A DNA stretch of 64,000 bases from Rhodopirellula islandica. Lineage in GTDB: Bacteria > Planctomycetota > Planctomycetia > Pirellulales > Pirellulaceae. The notes under the pieces are model-generated. The model saw only the letters and a list, made by a program, of their open reading frames with translations, was not told where the DNA came from and did no database searches. Below, in pieces: positions 17,601 to 25,311 of this stretch. The stretch covers positions 62,001 to 126,000 of the forward strand of contig NZ_LECT01000006.1 in the NCBI RefSeq assembly GCF_001027925.1, given 5' to 3'. Position 1 is the first letter of the stretch. Each line of letters opens with the position of its first letter. Both the position numbers and the translations under genes were made by a program.

Positions 17601-19453
17601 ATCATGGGTTGAATGGTCAGCTTCACCCTTTGTTGGCCGCCCTCGCAGGCGACCGACAGATCATCGCGGACAACCCGTCGACGATTGCTCTTGGCCTCCG
17701 CGAAGGCGCTGCGGAGTCCAACTCGCAGACTAGCAGGAGCGATCTTGATCAGGTTCTTTTGCAGCAACCCGCCGTCACTGGACAGATACGGGTTGGTCTC
17801 TGACAAGGAGCAAACGACTTGCCCGTCAAAGTCAACGACCACTGCCTTGGGGGCAAACTCATCCAGGATGATCCGCTGCAGAACCTGGTGGATTTCTTGG
17901 GTGTCCTCTTCGCCTGGAAGGATTGCCGCCGGTCGGGCAACTTCGATTGCGCTGAGGAAACCTCGTGAGTCTTCCGCCGCCGTGACCGTTTCGGTTCCTT
18001 TGCGTCGGTTGATTCGATGATTGGCGTTCACGCCATCAAACAGTTCGCCGTGCGAGGAAATGGATTCACTCGGACCAAGGAAGAGGTACCCGTTGGGACG
18101 CAAAGCATAGTGAAAAAGGGGGATCAGTTTTTTCTGCAGGTGCGGACCCAAATAGATCAGCAAATTCCGACAGGAGATCAAGTCTTGACGCGAGAAAGGT
18201 GGGTCGCTGATCAGGTTGTGCAGCGAGAAGAGAATCGACTCACGCAGGTTCCTTTTCGCGTGATAGCGTTTGCCACGCTGGACGAAGAACTGTTTCAGTC
18301 GGTCTTCCGAAATGTGCTCGCTGATCCCAAGCGGATAGACTCCTTGTCGCGCGATAGCCAACGCACGCTCGTCGATGTCGCTGGCGATGATTTGAAACGT
18401 CGGCAGGGATTCTTTGGAGAGGGTGCCACCTTGCTGTGTTTGCAATTGGTCAACGTATTCATGGCACAGGATCGCCAGGGTGTAGGCTTCCTCTCCCGTC
18501 GCGCATCCCGGCACCCAAATGCGAACCGGGTCGCTGGCAGTGCGCCCTTCGAAGATCGGAGGGATCACTTCGGCTGCCAACTTCGTGAACGATTCGGGAT
18601 CGCGGAAAAATGCCGTGATCCCAATCAGCAATTCGCGAAACAGGTTCTGCGATTCTTCCTGGTCGTCCCGCATTCGGTTCAAGTAAGCCGCGACATCGGG
18701 GATCTGCAGGACTTGCATCCGCCGCAAAATTCGTCGGGTCAGCGTGCCCGTCTTGTAGTGTTTGAAATTGTGCTTGGTCTCCTGATACAGAATATCCGCG
18801 ACTTCGGGGATTGCCTGTTCGATCTGTTCCAGTAGCGATCCGCTCACCCGTTCGTCCGAGTGTTGTTTCAGATAGCGAACGTAGTCCTTGAGTTGATCAG
18901 CGATCTTTGCTGGGGAGAGAACATGATCGGCCACACCGGTGATCGCCGCGTTTCTCGGCATCGAATCAAATTTTGAAGATTCGGAAGTTTGGGCAAACGT
19001 CATTCCCCCTGCGTCACTGATGGTTTTCAACCCCAGCGTGCCATCCGTGCCCGTCCCAGACAAAACGACTCCAACGCCTCGCGCTCCTCGCGTTTCCGCA
19101 ATGGAATGAAAGAAATGGTCGATTGGCGTCGCAAAGGATTCTTCGGTGGTCTGTTTCAGCAACAACCGGGAACCACTGCTGATGGTGAGCAGGCTGTTGG
19201 GGGGGCAGAGGTAAACCGTGTTCGGTTTGAGAAGTTTGCGAGACTTCAGTTCGACGATTTGCAATGGCGTCGCACTCGCCAATTCACCAGCCTGGTGTGA
19301 ATGCAATTCCGATGGATCATCGGCGACGAACACCACCGCCAGATCGGGTGAGTCACCCAATGACGTCAAGAATTCTCGCAATGCTTCCATCCCGCCGGCG
19401 CCAGCACCCACGCCGACAACCAGTGGTTTGGATTCCAGTGGTGGATCGCTCAA
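14627..19453 (-). CDS. CheB*-CheR-PAS hybrid histidine kinase fusion
   Basis: 1608 residues. The order is a CheB-like methylesterase domain (about 1-190), CheR methyltransferase (about 200-480, SAM motif WVPGCATGEEAYTLAI near 314), an acidic linker, a coiled coil (about 650-740, REDLDRSMQEMEATNEELKSS), about five PAS units, HisKA (FLANMSHEIRTPMTAILGY, about 1239), HATPase (NLVGNAIKFTHEG, GGTGLGLTISQRL) and a receiver domain (VIILDMQMPTLDGY, Asp near 1541). In CheB the catalytic Ser sits in GxGASxGG; here the line reads GVGAGAGGMEAL, with Gly (codon GGC) in the Ser place. The His expected in the VVQH stretch also seems replaced (VFVADDPSEL). The Asp of SGTGTDG is kept. So the CheB part is probably a non-catalytic binding module. 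It is the first gene of a two-gene operon. Confidence 0.9.
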   Translation of the reverse strand: MSDPPLESKPLVVGVGAGAGGMEALREFLTSLGDSPDLAVVFVADDPSELHSHQAGELASATPLQIVELKSRKLLKPNTVYLCPPNSLLTISSGSRLLLKQTTEESFATPIDHFFHSIAETRGARGVGVVLSGTGTDGTLGLKTISDAGGMTFAQTSESSKFDSMPRNAAITGVADHVLSPAKIADQLKDYVRYLKQHSDERVSGSLLEQIEQAIPEVADILYQETKHNFKHYKTGTLTRRILRRMQVLQIPDVAAYLNRMRDDQEESQNLFRELLIGITAFFRDPESFTKLAAEVIPPIFEGRTASDPVRIWVPGCATGEEAYTLAILCHEYVDQLQTQQGGTLSKESLPTFQIIASDIDERALAIARQGVYPLGISEHISEDRLKQFFVQRGKRYHAKRNLRESILFSLHNLISDPPFSRQDLISCRNLLIYLGPHLQKKLIPLFHYALRPNGYLFLGPSESISSHGELFDGVNANHRINRRKGTETVTAAEDSRGFLSAIEVARPAAILPGEEDTQEIHQVLQRIILDEFAPKAVVVDFDGQVVCSLSETNPYLSSDGGLLQKNLIKIAPASLRVGLRSAFAEAKSNRRRVVRDDLSVACEGGQQRVKLTIQPMMQLGHETELFMVAFQDRSPPASDLEGSTDGSDPPETSEKDAQRLIEQLQRELAATREDLDRSMQEMEATNEELKSSNDELLVMNQGLQTANEKLEVSKEEIRSSSEAVARANADLQNLLRSTRIATIFLDDDLSIRSFTPAATEIYGLIATDVGRPLTQIVPNVSVMPPLPSWEQLIQEDGVEHTIVAQSGQAFIRRVLPYRSHTGDHDGIVLTFTDVTQLRESEELFQSLVRASAQIVWIADAKGVVESDSTSWREYTGQTMEEWSGFGWLDAIHPDDRELTQKVWVDAVEKGRPLVMEYRLRNRNGDHRWFQVRTAPQHRPDGTVHRWVGMNIDIHDQKQSRLELVHREAHLRRVINNQLGLVGVIDRNGLLLEIDDRSLEHAKVNRTDVIGKPFHEAPWWSYDPDVAQQIREAMKRAFQGEPVRYDVSLFAHGDDGVMIDFMVAPVFDDNGNIEYLIPSGVDIRDRKKAERAMKNASRRMQMALRAGGMAAWEWTPTKSYWTKELYELLGVSADQQASSELLFSLVHPDDTEGLKQHWRDAIQGKHDYEFEFRIQRPDGELRWITGMGEIVRSKSGQVTRMHGVNWDSTQEHVQAETLRESERRANEASASKSAFLANMSHEIRTPMTAILGYADLLHDVVEDSEARQHLQTIRRNGDYLLDIINDILDLSKIEAGKLDVENERFDPGRLIEDVRSIMEVRAKEAGLELTVEYNEHIPASIQSDSKRLKQVLINLVGNAIKFTHEGSVRLVVRMDSDPDRLCIDVIDTGIGIATEQQNHLFQPFSQGDSSVSRTFGGTGLGLTISQRLAEMLGGNITFESDMGVGSTFTLIVSPGELTGVPMVDHSEPIAYQDNVPEAPDGHPIELNCYALVVDDRRDIRFLSRRILTKAGATVDECEDGLQAVHKIVECMNEEHCPDVIILDMQMPTLDGYATAKKLRELGYEGPIIALTADAMQGDMNLCLEAGCNDYLSKPIDAAKLIQLVSKLT

Positions 19454-20005
19454 CAGAAATGTCTCTCCCGACCCGCGACCACCGTCGGCAGGTAGTTCGG
19501 TCTTGGGTCGGTGGGGGTGGTTGGCATGGCTTCGTTTCGATGAGATTCAGAGGTCATCGAAACCTCTTCAACAACCTCGCTAGACGAACGTCCGGTTCGT
19601 CCTGATTGGACGCGACGAGCCCGCTGGGGTCAATCGATTGTGGGGTGCAAATGCCGTGTTCCACGCTTTGGCGAAACGTTTTGCAATGGTTGACGGTCGC
19701 TAGGGACGGATGATCACCCCGTTGCCTGCGTTGTTTGGTTTCCGATCAATCGACCAGTCATCGTGCAATCTCCACCCCGGTCGAGAATTCGCTTGGTTTC
19801 CACTGGATCGGCCGAGGGATGGCTCAAAACCCAAGCGGACATCACGTGACGACTGGTTGGATTCGCTCAAACCGATGCCGGTCATGTGATTTGGCTGCTT
19901 TGGCATCGCATTCGCGTCAGCGTGATTGCTCTCGAGACGCCTTCACGGCTTAGCCTAGCAGGTTGCCTCGATCTTAACCAACTTCGTATGCCAAAAGGTC
20001 CAGCC
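19454..20005. other. Intergenic stretch, 552 bp
   Basis: Divergent gap between the kinase operon (minus) and the small lipoprotein gene (plus). The perfect inverted repeat 19534-19563 and the hairpin 19583-19601 are the only structured elements I see. The reading frames inside are short and show no protein-like features. I see no RNA gene. Confidence 0.5.
19534..19563. promoter_or_regulatory. Perfect 10-bp inverted repeat upstream of the kinase operon
   Basis: GTTTCGATGA, 10 nt, then TCATCGAAAC: a perfect match with 20 bp between the arm centres, about two helical turns. It lies 81-110 bp upstream of the start of the 1608-residue kinase, so a dimeric DNA-binding protein could sit there. Operator function is inferred. 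A smaller hairpin GACGAAC/GTTCGTC lies nearby at 19583-19601. Confidence 0.4.
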
Positions 20006-20185
20006 ATGAGACAACCACGTGATGTCGTTCACTTTCTTTTGCTCACCGCGGCCATGGTGGCGGGTTTCATCGTGACCGGATGCGATCGGAAAGAAACCGT
20101 GCTGGACGTTGAAACTCCAAACGGTGGCGTGGAAGTGAACCGTGACGTCGACGATGGCAGTGTGAGTGTGGACGTCGAAGAGTAG
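20006..20185 (+). CDS. Small lipoprotein
   Basis: 59 residues from the ATG at 20006. The N-terminus RQPRDVVHFLLLTAAMVAG leads to a lipobox FIVTGC, followed by a short charged mature part DRKETVLDVETPNGGVEVN that ends in acidic residues. It resembles the very short stress-linked lipoproteins found near CsbD genes. An upstream ATG at 19988 would add six residues. No further function can be read. Confidence 0.6.
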   Translation: MRQPRDVVHFLLLTAAMVAGFIVTGCDRKETVLDVETPNGGVEVNRDVDDGSVSVDVEE

Positions 20186-20255
20186 GACACCGCAGAGCCC
20201 CGGGCGACGCTCGTCCGGGCGGGTTTCAGAATATCAATTCTTCAGGAGAAACGAA

Positions 20256-20459
20256 ATGAATTGGGATCAAATCGAAGGCAAGTGGAAACAGGTCAAAGGT
20301 CAAGCTCAGCAGCAATGGGGGGACTTGACCGATGACGACCTTGATCGTGTCAACGGAAAACGCGAGGAGCTGGTTGGCGTCGTCCAAGAACGCTATGGAC
20401 TGGCGAAAGACGAAGCCGAAAAGCAAGTCAAGAAGTTTGAGACGTCTTGCAATTGTTGA
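20256..20459 (+). CDS. CsbD-family stress protein
   Basis: 67 residues, MNWDQIEGKWKQVKGQAQQQ, with the second motif WGDLTDDDLDRVNGKREELV and a C-terminal part YGLAKDEAEKQV. This is the complete CsbD signature; the family is a general stress (sigma-B in Bacillus) gene of unknown mechanism. A clear ribosome site AGGAG sits about 8 nt before the ATG. It has an unusual ending, ETSCNC, with two Cys. It follows a small lipoprotein by 70 bp and may share its promoter. Confidence 0.92.
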   Translation: MNWDQIEGKWKQVKGQAQQQWGDLTDDDLDRVNGKREELVGVVQERYGLAKDEAEKQVKKFETSCNC

Positions 20460-20604
20460 GTCCAACCAGGCTGCTCGATGGTGAGAGCAAAAATTCACCA
20501 ATCGCGTTTGTCGTTTCAAGCGGGTCGCGTCGGCTTTGGTCGATTGCGGCCCTTTTCCGTGCTGGGAAAGCACCCCGTTCCAACCACAAAGCAATTCGGT
20601 GACC

Positions 20605-20940
20605 ATGGACATTCCGCAAATCACAACTGGATCCGACGCCGAGCAAGGTGCGATGGGGCAGATTTATTTGGCGACTGGAAAGCACGTCGCTCTTCGCCGG
20701 TGGGAGGAAAGCCCGGGCGTGTTCAGCAAGCCAACGACCCGTGACTACGAGGCCGTCGGTTACCTGTTGGAAGGTGCCTTGGAGTTGGAGTTGGATGGGG
20801 GAACGGCGCAATTGAGCGTCGGCGATTCCTGGCTCGTACCGGCAGGTGCGATTCATCGATATCGCGTGCTCAAACCCATCGTCGCGATCGAAGCAACCAG
20901 CCCACCAGCTCGTTTCGGAGACCGTGATAAACCGGTGTGA
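20605..20940 (+). CDS. Single-domain cupin protein
   Basis: 111 residues from the ATG at 20605. It has a small beta-barrel with the pattern LLEGALELELDGGTAQLSVG then GDSWLVPAGAIHRYRVLKP. The first cupin motif is missing its usual HxH pair, while the second keeps a Pro/Gly-rich turn and one His. It may therefore bind metal weakly, or not at all, and the substrate cannot be told. An upstream in-frame start at 20536 is less likely. It may be a cofactor or substrate-binding member of the stress cluster. Confidence 0.7.
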   Translation: MDIPQITTGSDAEQGAMGQIYLATGKHVALRRWEESPGVFSKPTTRDYEAVGYLLEGALELELDGGTAQLSVGDSWLVPAGAIHRYRVLKPIVAIEATSPPARFGDRDKPV

Positions 20941-21092
20941 TGCGTCCGGCGTTGGGGAATGTCAGTGGCGAGGGGTGAGCGAACCTGGAGGCGCACCCTG
21001 CTATCTTGTTTCGTGTGCATCGTTCCCTCGCCCGCTCTGCGTCGGTCGCCTCTCGACCGTCGATGGGCAATTCACCTCTCCAGTCTTTTTGC

Positions 21093-21536
21093 ATGGCCAT
21101 CCGATACAGCGTCGGTCTCTCGTTGGAATCGACGCAATTCATTGATCTGCTGAAACGATCCACCTTGGCGGAACGCCGTCCCGTCGACGACGAGGCAAGG
21201 ATTCGCGAGATGTTGTCGAACGCGGACGTGCTGGTGACCGCTCATTGGGTCGAAGATTCAGCGGTGGCCCATTCGGAAGCACCCGGCAAGCTCGTTGGTG
21301 TTTCGCGAGCCATCACCGACCATGCCTACTGCACCTATCTGTCGGATCTTGCCGTCGATACAGATCACCAAGGCCAAGGCATCGGTCGGGAATTGATTCG
21401 GCGTACCCATCAAGTCGCTGGCCTGCGAACTCGGCTGATTCTGCTGTCGGCACCTGCGGCGGAAAGCTACTACCCGCATGTCGGAATGCAGCCTCATGAT
21501 TCTTGCTGGATGATTCCGCCCAGCGACGAAGGCTGA
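21093..21536 (+). CDS. GNAT-family N-acetyltransferase
   Basis: 147 residues from the ATG at 21093. The acetyl-CoA-binding motif is [20 protein letters not shown] (Q/RxxGxG/A) after a beta-strand [10 protein letters not shown]. The acceptor side ([25 protein letters not shown]) is the usual YjaB/ElaA-like form. The predicted reaction is transfer of an acetyl group from acetyl-CoA to an amine or amino acid. The substrate is unknown. Confidence 0.8.
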   Translation: MAIRYSVGLSLESTQFIDLLKRSTLAERRPVDDEARIREMLSNADVLVTAHWVEDSAVAHSEAPGKLVGVSRAITDHAYCTYLSDLAVDTDHQGQGIGRELIRRTHQVAGLRTRLILLSAPAAESYYPHVGMQPHDSCWMIPPSDEG

Positions 21537-21656
21537 ACAATGCCCTTCGGAATCGTTTGTCAATCTGTTCGTCGGAGCGGAGTGGTACGAATTGTCTGGT
21601 GGGCTGGCGTCCTGCTGAGATGAACTGAAATGCCAACGTGAATCCCGCGCGTTCAC

Positions 21657-23225
21657 TCAGCGTTTGAATCCGACCAGCACGCCCACTTCCGAACGCTCGG
21701 TATCGAAGTCGTCGTTGTCCGAAGCAAATCGATCGTGCCCGGCGACGGCGGAGACGGAAAGCTGTTCAGTGAGCTGATAGCTCAGCTTCCCATCGACTCG
21801 CCAAAAAATTTCATCGCGACCAATCGGGTCGGTGAAGTCGGGGTAGTTGCGATAGCCCACACCCCAGGTCGGCGTGAACTTCCAGCGGTCGCTGATTTGC
21901 CAGTCCGTTGAACCATGCAGGTTGATGGAGAGATATCGATAATCGTCGCCTTTGGTGTTGGCGTATTCCAGGTCGGTTCCCAAGGCGACCATTGGCAGGG
22001 CTTCCCAACGCGTTCGTTTGAAGTGGCTGGCACCGAACGTCAGCGTTGTTCCGTCAAGTGAGGTTTGTGCTGGGACGGCACCGTCGTCTTCAAAGTTGGA
22101 TTGCGCGACCGTGGTGTACCCATACCAAGCGTTCAAGTCAGGTCGGATCACGGTGACCGACGCTGTTCCTGCATGCCGATCGCCCACTTGATTCCCATCA
22201 AAGAAGTCATTGGAGAACACGTACTCCATTCGCCCAATCACTTCGTTCCCGCCGAATAAAAAGTCTCTTTCCGCAAACGCACCGGGTTGGAAACTAGCCA
22301 GGTTGAATTCCTGAAATTGGCTTTCGTTGGCGGTGAAATACCCGCGAAACAAAACCCCTGCACGAGAGCTTTCGCGGCGGATCAGTTTCCAGTCCAGGTC
22401 GGGACTGGCGAACCACTGAAAGCTGGCTTGCTCGTCTTGTGCGAGTTCACGGCTGATCGGCGTGAGCGTGACGTTGGTGTTGTAGAGCAGTCCCGTTTCC
22501 AAAAAAATTCGGAACGGACTGGTCGGATTTACCGCTTCGCTTTCGAGTTGTCGCAAGCGGTTCTCGAGGTCATCGGAACCATCGAAGGTTTGGATTTCGT
22601 AGCCGACTGTTTGAGTTGGCGCACCCGCAAGATTGGGCGGCGCGGGAAGATCGTTTGGGTGCGCCAGTTCGAAGGGTTCGGAAGTCATCCCGGTCTTCGC
22701 CGATGGTTGGTCGGCGAAGTCCGGGCTCGTGGTGGGTGCGATGAGTTGTGCGATCGCGGGGGCTGGGGCCTCGATACCCAGTGCACGGACTTGGTCGGCG
22801 TAGTTGCTCGAAGGAGCGATGTTCAGCACCTCCTGCAGATGAAAACGGGCCGCATCTGGACGCGCTTGGTCGTTGAGTAGTTGCCCCAAATCAAAATGAG
22901 CGGCGGCATTGAACGGATCGAGATCCAGTGCCTTCCGATTCGACGCGATGGCAGCGTCTGGGTCACCGAGTCTTCGTTGCAGTCGCCCCAACGTTCGCCA
23001 CGAATCAGAGTGCTCCGGATTCTGGGCGACCTTTTGCTGGAGCATGACCAGCATTCGCTGTTGAGCAGGACTGGGGCCAGAAGCGGTCTCCAGATCGGGA
23101 CTCGTCGAACTGGTTGGGGGGGAAACGCCTGCGAATTCGTCTGCCGAGGTGATGGAACTGAAAGCGATCAGGCCCAACCAACTGGTCCAAGCGAAACTTC
23201 GTAATCGGCGGTTCCAGTCAAGCAT
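21657..23225 (-). CDS. Outer-membrane protein with TPR domain and C-terminal barrel
   Basis: 522 residues. A signal peptide (FAWTSWLGLIAFSSITSA) is followed by a TPR-like region at about 50-130 (DSWRTLGRLQRRLGDPDAAIASNRKAL then FNAAAHFDLGQLLNDQARP), a Pro-rich linker, and from about 245 a series of alternating beta strands (RAGVLFRGYFTANESQFQEF, RMEYVFSNDFFDGNQ, KFTPTWGVGYRNYPDF) that ends VLVGFKR. This is like tetratricopeptide outer-membrane proteins of the Slam/DUF560 type, which help place surface proteins, but the identity is not certain. Nothing near it would be an obvious substrate. Confidence 0.65.
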   Translation of the reverse strand: MLDWNRRLRSFAWTSWLGLIAFSSITSADEFAGVSPPTSSTSPDLETASGPSPAQQRMLVMLQQKVAQNPEHSDSWRTLGRLQRRLGDPDAAIASNRKALDLDPFNAAAHFDLGQLLNDQARPDAARFHLQEVLNIAPSSNYADQVRALGIEAPAPAIAQLIAPTTSPDFADQPSAKTGMTSEPFELAHPNDLPAPPNLAGAPTQTVGYEIQTFDGSDDLENRLRQLESEAVNPTSPFRIFLETGLLYNTNVTLTPISRELAQDEQASFQWFASPDLDWKLIRRESSRAGVLFRGYFTANESQFQEFNLASFQPGAFAERDFLFGGNEVIGRMEYVFSNDFFDGNQVGDRHAGTASVTVIRPDLNAWYGYTTVAQSNFEDDGAVPAQTSLDGTTLTFGASHFKRTRWEALPMVALGTDLEYANTKGDDYRYLSINLHGSTDWQISDRWKFTPTWGVGYRNYPDFTDPIGRDEIFWRVDGKLSYQLTEQLSVSAVAGHDRFASDNDDFDTERSEVGVLVGFKR

Positions 23226-23471
23226 TCAATTGCCGAGCGAGAGTTGTTTTGCAACGTTGTCAAACAGATGGCTGCATAGTGAGCGTCGGAATCACCCTGG
23301 AAATTCGCGTCCAGGATCGCCTACTTTGCGATCGGTCTGAGGGCGGACGTCCGTTCGCCCCCAGTTGGTATCAGTCGGCGCTTTTCAGTTGCCACCCCGA
23401 TTCACGAAGCTCGAGTGAAAGGGGCGATGGCTTGCAGGCGTTTGGAAATTCAGATGGAGTTGAACTCACGG

Positions 23472-24641
23472 ATGAAACGTCACTCAAAGAATGCCTTGGC
23501 GATCGCTTGCATGCTGTGCACCGGTGGAACCGTTCAAGCTCAAGGATTGGATGGAGCCCTGTCGCGTGTTCGCGGGCAGGTTCAGCAGAATGTGCAAACC
23601 CAAGTTCAGCAACGAGTCCAGGCTCGCGTTCAGAGCCAAGTGCAAGCGAACGTCCAAAGCCAAGTGCAACAACGCATTCAAGCGAACGTTGCCAATGGTG
23701 TTCAAGCTCGCGTCGGAAACCAAATCGAAGCTGCTGCCCAAACCGCTGCTGGCTTGGCTGCACGTGCTCAGGCACAAGCCAATGCGACTGCCGACCGTGC
23801 GTCGCGAAGCAACGTCGGTGCCAACTCCGATGTCCAAATCAACGTCAATGCAAATGCGAACGTTGCCGGATCGCAGTCACGCACCTCGGCTGGGTTTGCT
23901 TCTTCGACGCGAGTCTCTGCCAGCCCGATCCAAATCAGCGTTGCTGAAATTCAGGCGTACGATTCTGTCTTTGGTCAGTTCAACCCTCTCCGCACGTCGG
24001 CCGTTTTGAACACTGCCGCGGCAGTTCGTCAGAATGCGACCGCCCAAGCCACCGGCGCTTTCGCTTCGAGCGACGCCCCATCAAGTTCGCCAAGCACGGC
24101 CAGCATGCCTTCGGAAAACGCCTCCGCACCGGAAGCAGGTTCACCAGAAGCCCCCGATGCATCTGGGGTTGCTGGATCGACCTTCGGCGGCGCGTTCAGC
24201 CAAGTCACTCAGGGACAAGCCGGTGCGTCCAATGGCCAATCGGTTCGTGGGACGGGCCAAGCGGCCGGGGACTTCGGCGTCGCCGGTGTTTTGGCGTCGA
24301 ACATTGACTTCTCGTCGATGATCGCCGTGGCGGCACGTCAGCGCCAAGCTGAGATCGCTGAAATGCGTGACCAAGCCTTGGTCTCGGCCAATGCCGAATT
24401 GTTGGCGCAAGCTGACGCGATGGAGGCTCGTTTGAACGCGTTTGCATCGGCTCAACAAGAATCGATGGCGTCGACACAAACCAAGATTCAATCGTTCCAA
24501 GCAAAGGCGGCTAACCAAGTGGGAACAGCTGCCAGCCTGAACGTCAATGGTTCAGCCCAAGGACAAGCCACTGCAAACGGTGTCGGTCAAGCGGAAGCAT
24601 CCGCCGCGAGCAACGCTCGTCTGAACGGTTCGATTCGCTAG
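23472..24641 (+). CDS. Exported repetitive Gln/Ala/Val-rich protein
   Basis: 389 residues from the ATG at 23472 (MKRHSKNALAIACMLCTGGT), which gives a signal peptide cut after VQA; reading frame to 23415 adds non-signal residues. After a short spacer, a coiled-coil-like region (about 25-95) repeats QVQQRVQARVQSQVQANVQS, with four to five imperfect 8-residue units. The middle is low-complexity Ala/Asn/Ser and the C-terminus has another helical part (AVAARQRQAEIAEMRDQALV) and ends with GSAQGQATANG. It has no catalytic motif. It may be a surface or matrix fibre protein. A strong terminator follows at 24684-24713. Confidence 0.75.
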   Translation: MKRHSKNALAIACMLCTGGTVQAQGLDGALSRVRGQVQQNVQTQVQQRVQARVQSQVQANVQSQVQQRIQANVANGVQARVGNQIEAAAQTAAGLAARAQAQANATADRASRSNVGANSDVQINVNANANVAGSQSRTSAGFASSTRVSASPIQISVAEIQAYDSVFGQFNPLRTSAVLNTAAAVRQNATAQATGAFASSDAPSSSPSTASMPSENASAPEAGSPEAPDASGVAGSTFGGAFSQVTQGQAGASNGQSVRGTGQAAGDFGVAGVLASNIDFSSMIAVAARQRQAEIAEMRDQALVSANAELLAQADAMEARLNAFASAQQESMASTQTKIQSFQAKAANQVGTAASLNVNGSAQGQATANGVGQAEASAASNARLNGSIR

Positions 24642-24683
24642 TGATTTCCGACCGGTCCGCCGGTTTGGATCGTGATCGTTTTG

Positions 24684-24713
24684 AAAGGCGGGAGTTCAGC
24701 TCCCGCCTTTTTT
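24684..24713 (+). terminator. Intrinsic terminator
   Basis: An 11-bp perfect stem AAAGGCGGGAG/CTCCCGCCTTT with a 5-nt loop followed by a T run to 24713. It lies 43 bp after the repetitive protein gene. Confidence 0.85.
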
Positions 24714-24760
24714 ATTGCGCCGATCCGATTTGCTGTCGTTGGTACGCGAGTTGCCTGTGT

Positions 24761-24808
24761 GTAGGGCGGAACACCCGCGACTGGCGGGAATCGTTGAAAC
24801 CGCCCTAC
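24761..24808. repeat. Hairpin element with GTAGGGCGG arms
   Basis: Perfect arms GTAGGGCGG (24761-24769) and CCGCCCTAC (24800-24808) with an inner CCCGC-rich stem. I recall similar GTAGGGCGG palindromes between genes in planctomycetes; a genome-wide count is needed. It sits just before the next small lipoprotein gene. Confidence 0.5.
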
Positions 24809-24845
24809 CCATGGGCGAGAACCCTTTCCCATTTGGAACAGTGCT

Positions 24846-25223
24846 ATGAAATCGATCACCACATTTTTGATGGCCGTCTGCATGATGGTTGCCGTTGGAT
24901 GCGACGAATCCGCCTTGGATCAAGAGGCCGATGCGATTCGCGATGCCACCCAGCAACAGGCCGAAGACATTCGTGATTCGTCACAGTCAACGGCTGAAAC
25001 GATTCGTGATCAGTCTCAACAGCAGGCTGAAAACGTCCGGAATCAAGCGGAAAACGCTCCGGATGCAATGGAAGATGCCGCTGAAGAACGAGCTGACATG
25101 ATTGAAGACCGAGGCGAAACCAAGGCCGATCAGAAGGAAAACCTCGGCGAGCAAAAAGCCGATGCATTGGAAGAGGCTGGTGAACAGAAGGCCGATCGTC
25201 TCGAAGAAATTGAAGTGGAGTGA
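24846..25223 (+). CDS. Coiled-coil lipoprotein
   Basis: 125 residues from ATG at 24846. The lipobox is MVAVGC (lipid Cys at 19). The rest is highly charged and Gln/Ala-rich, with an 11- or 22-residue repeat (EADAIRDATQQQAEDIRDSS, QSTAETIRDQSQQQAENVRN) typical of a long amphipathic coiled coil. It has no catalytic residues. This fits a membrane-tethered spacer or stress lipoprotein. A terminator follows at 25256-25294. It lies in the cluster of small stress proteins. Confidence 0.8.
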   Translation: MKSITTFLMAVCMMVAVGCDESALDQEADAIRDATQQQAEDIRDSSQSTAETIRDQSQQQAENVRNQAENAPDAMEDAAEERADMIEDRGETKADQKENLGEQKADALEEAGEQKADRLEEIEVE

Positions 25224-25255
25224 TTGCCCACCACCCCGGTGGATTGAACCCTATG

Positions 25256-25294
25256 AATGCTTGGTGGTCGTTTGGCCGCCAGGCATTTTTTTTT
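25256..25294 (+). terminator. Intrinsic terminator
   Basis: AATGCTTGGTGG pairs with CCGCCAGGCATT (10 of 12 positions, plus wobble), followed by a run of eight or nine T. It ends the coiled-coil lipoprotein transcript. Confidence 0.7.
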
Positions 25295-25311
25295 GTGAAT
25301 CGAGGAATGGT

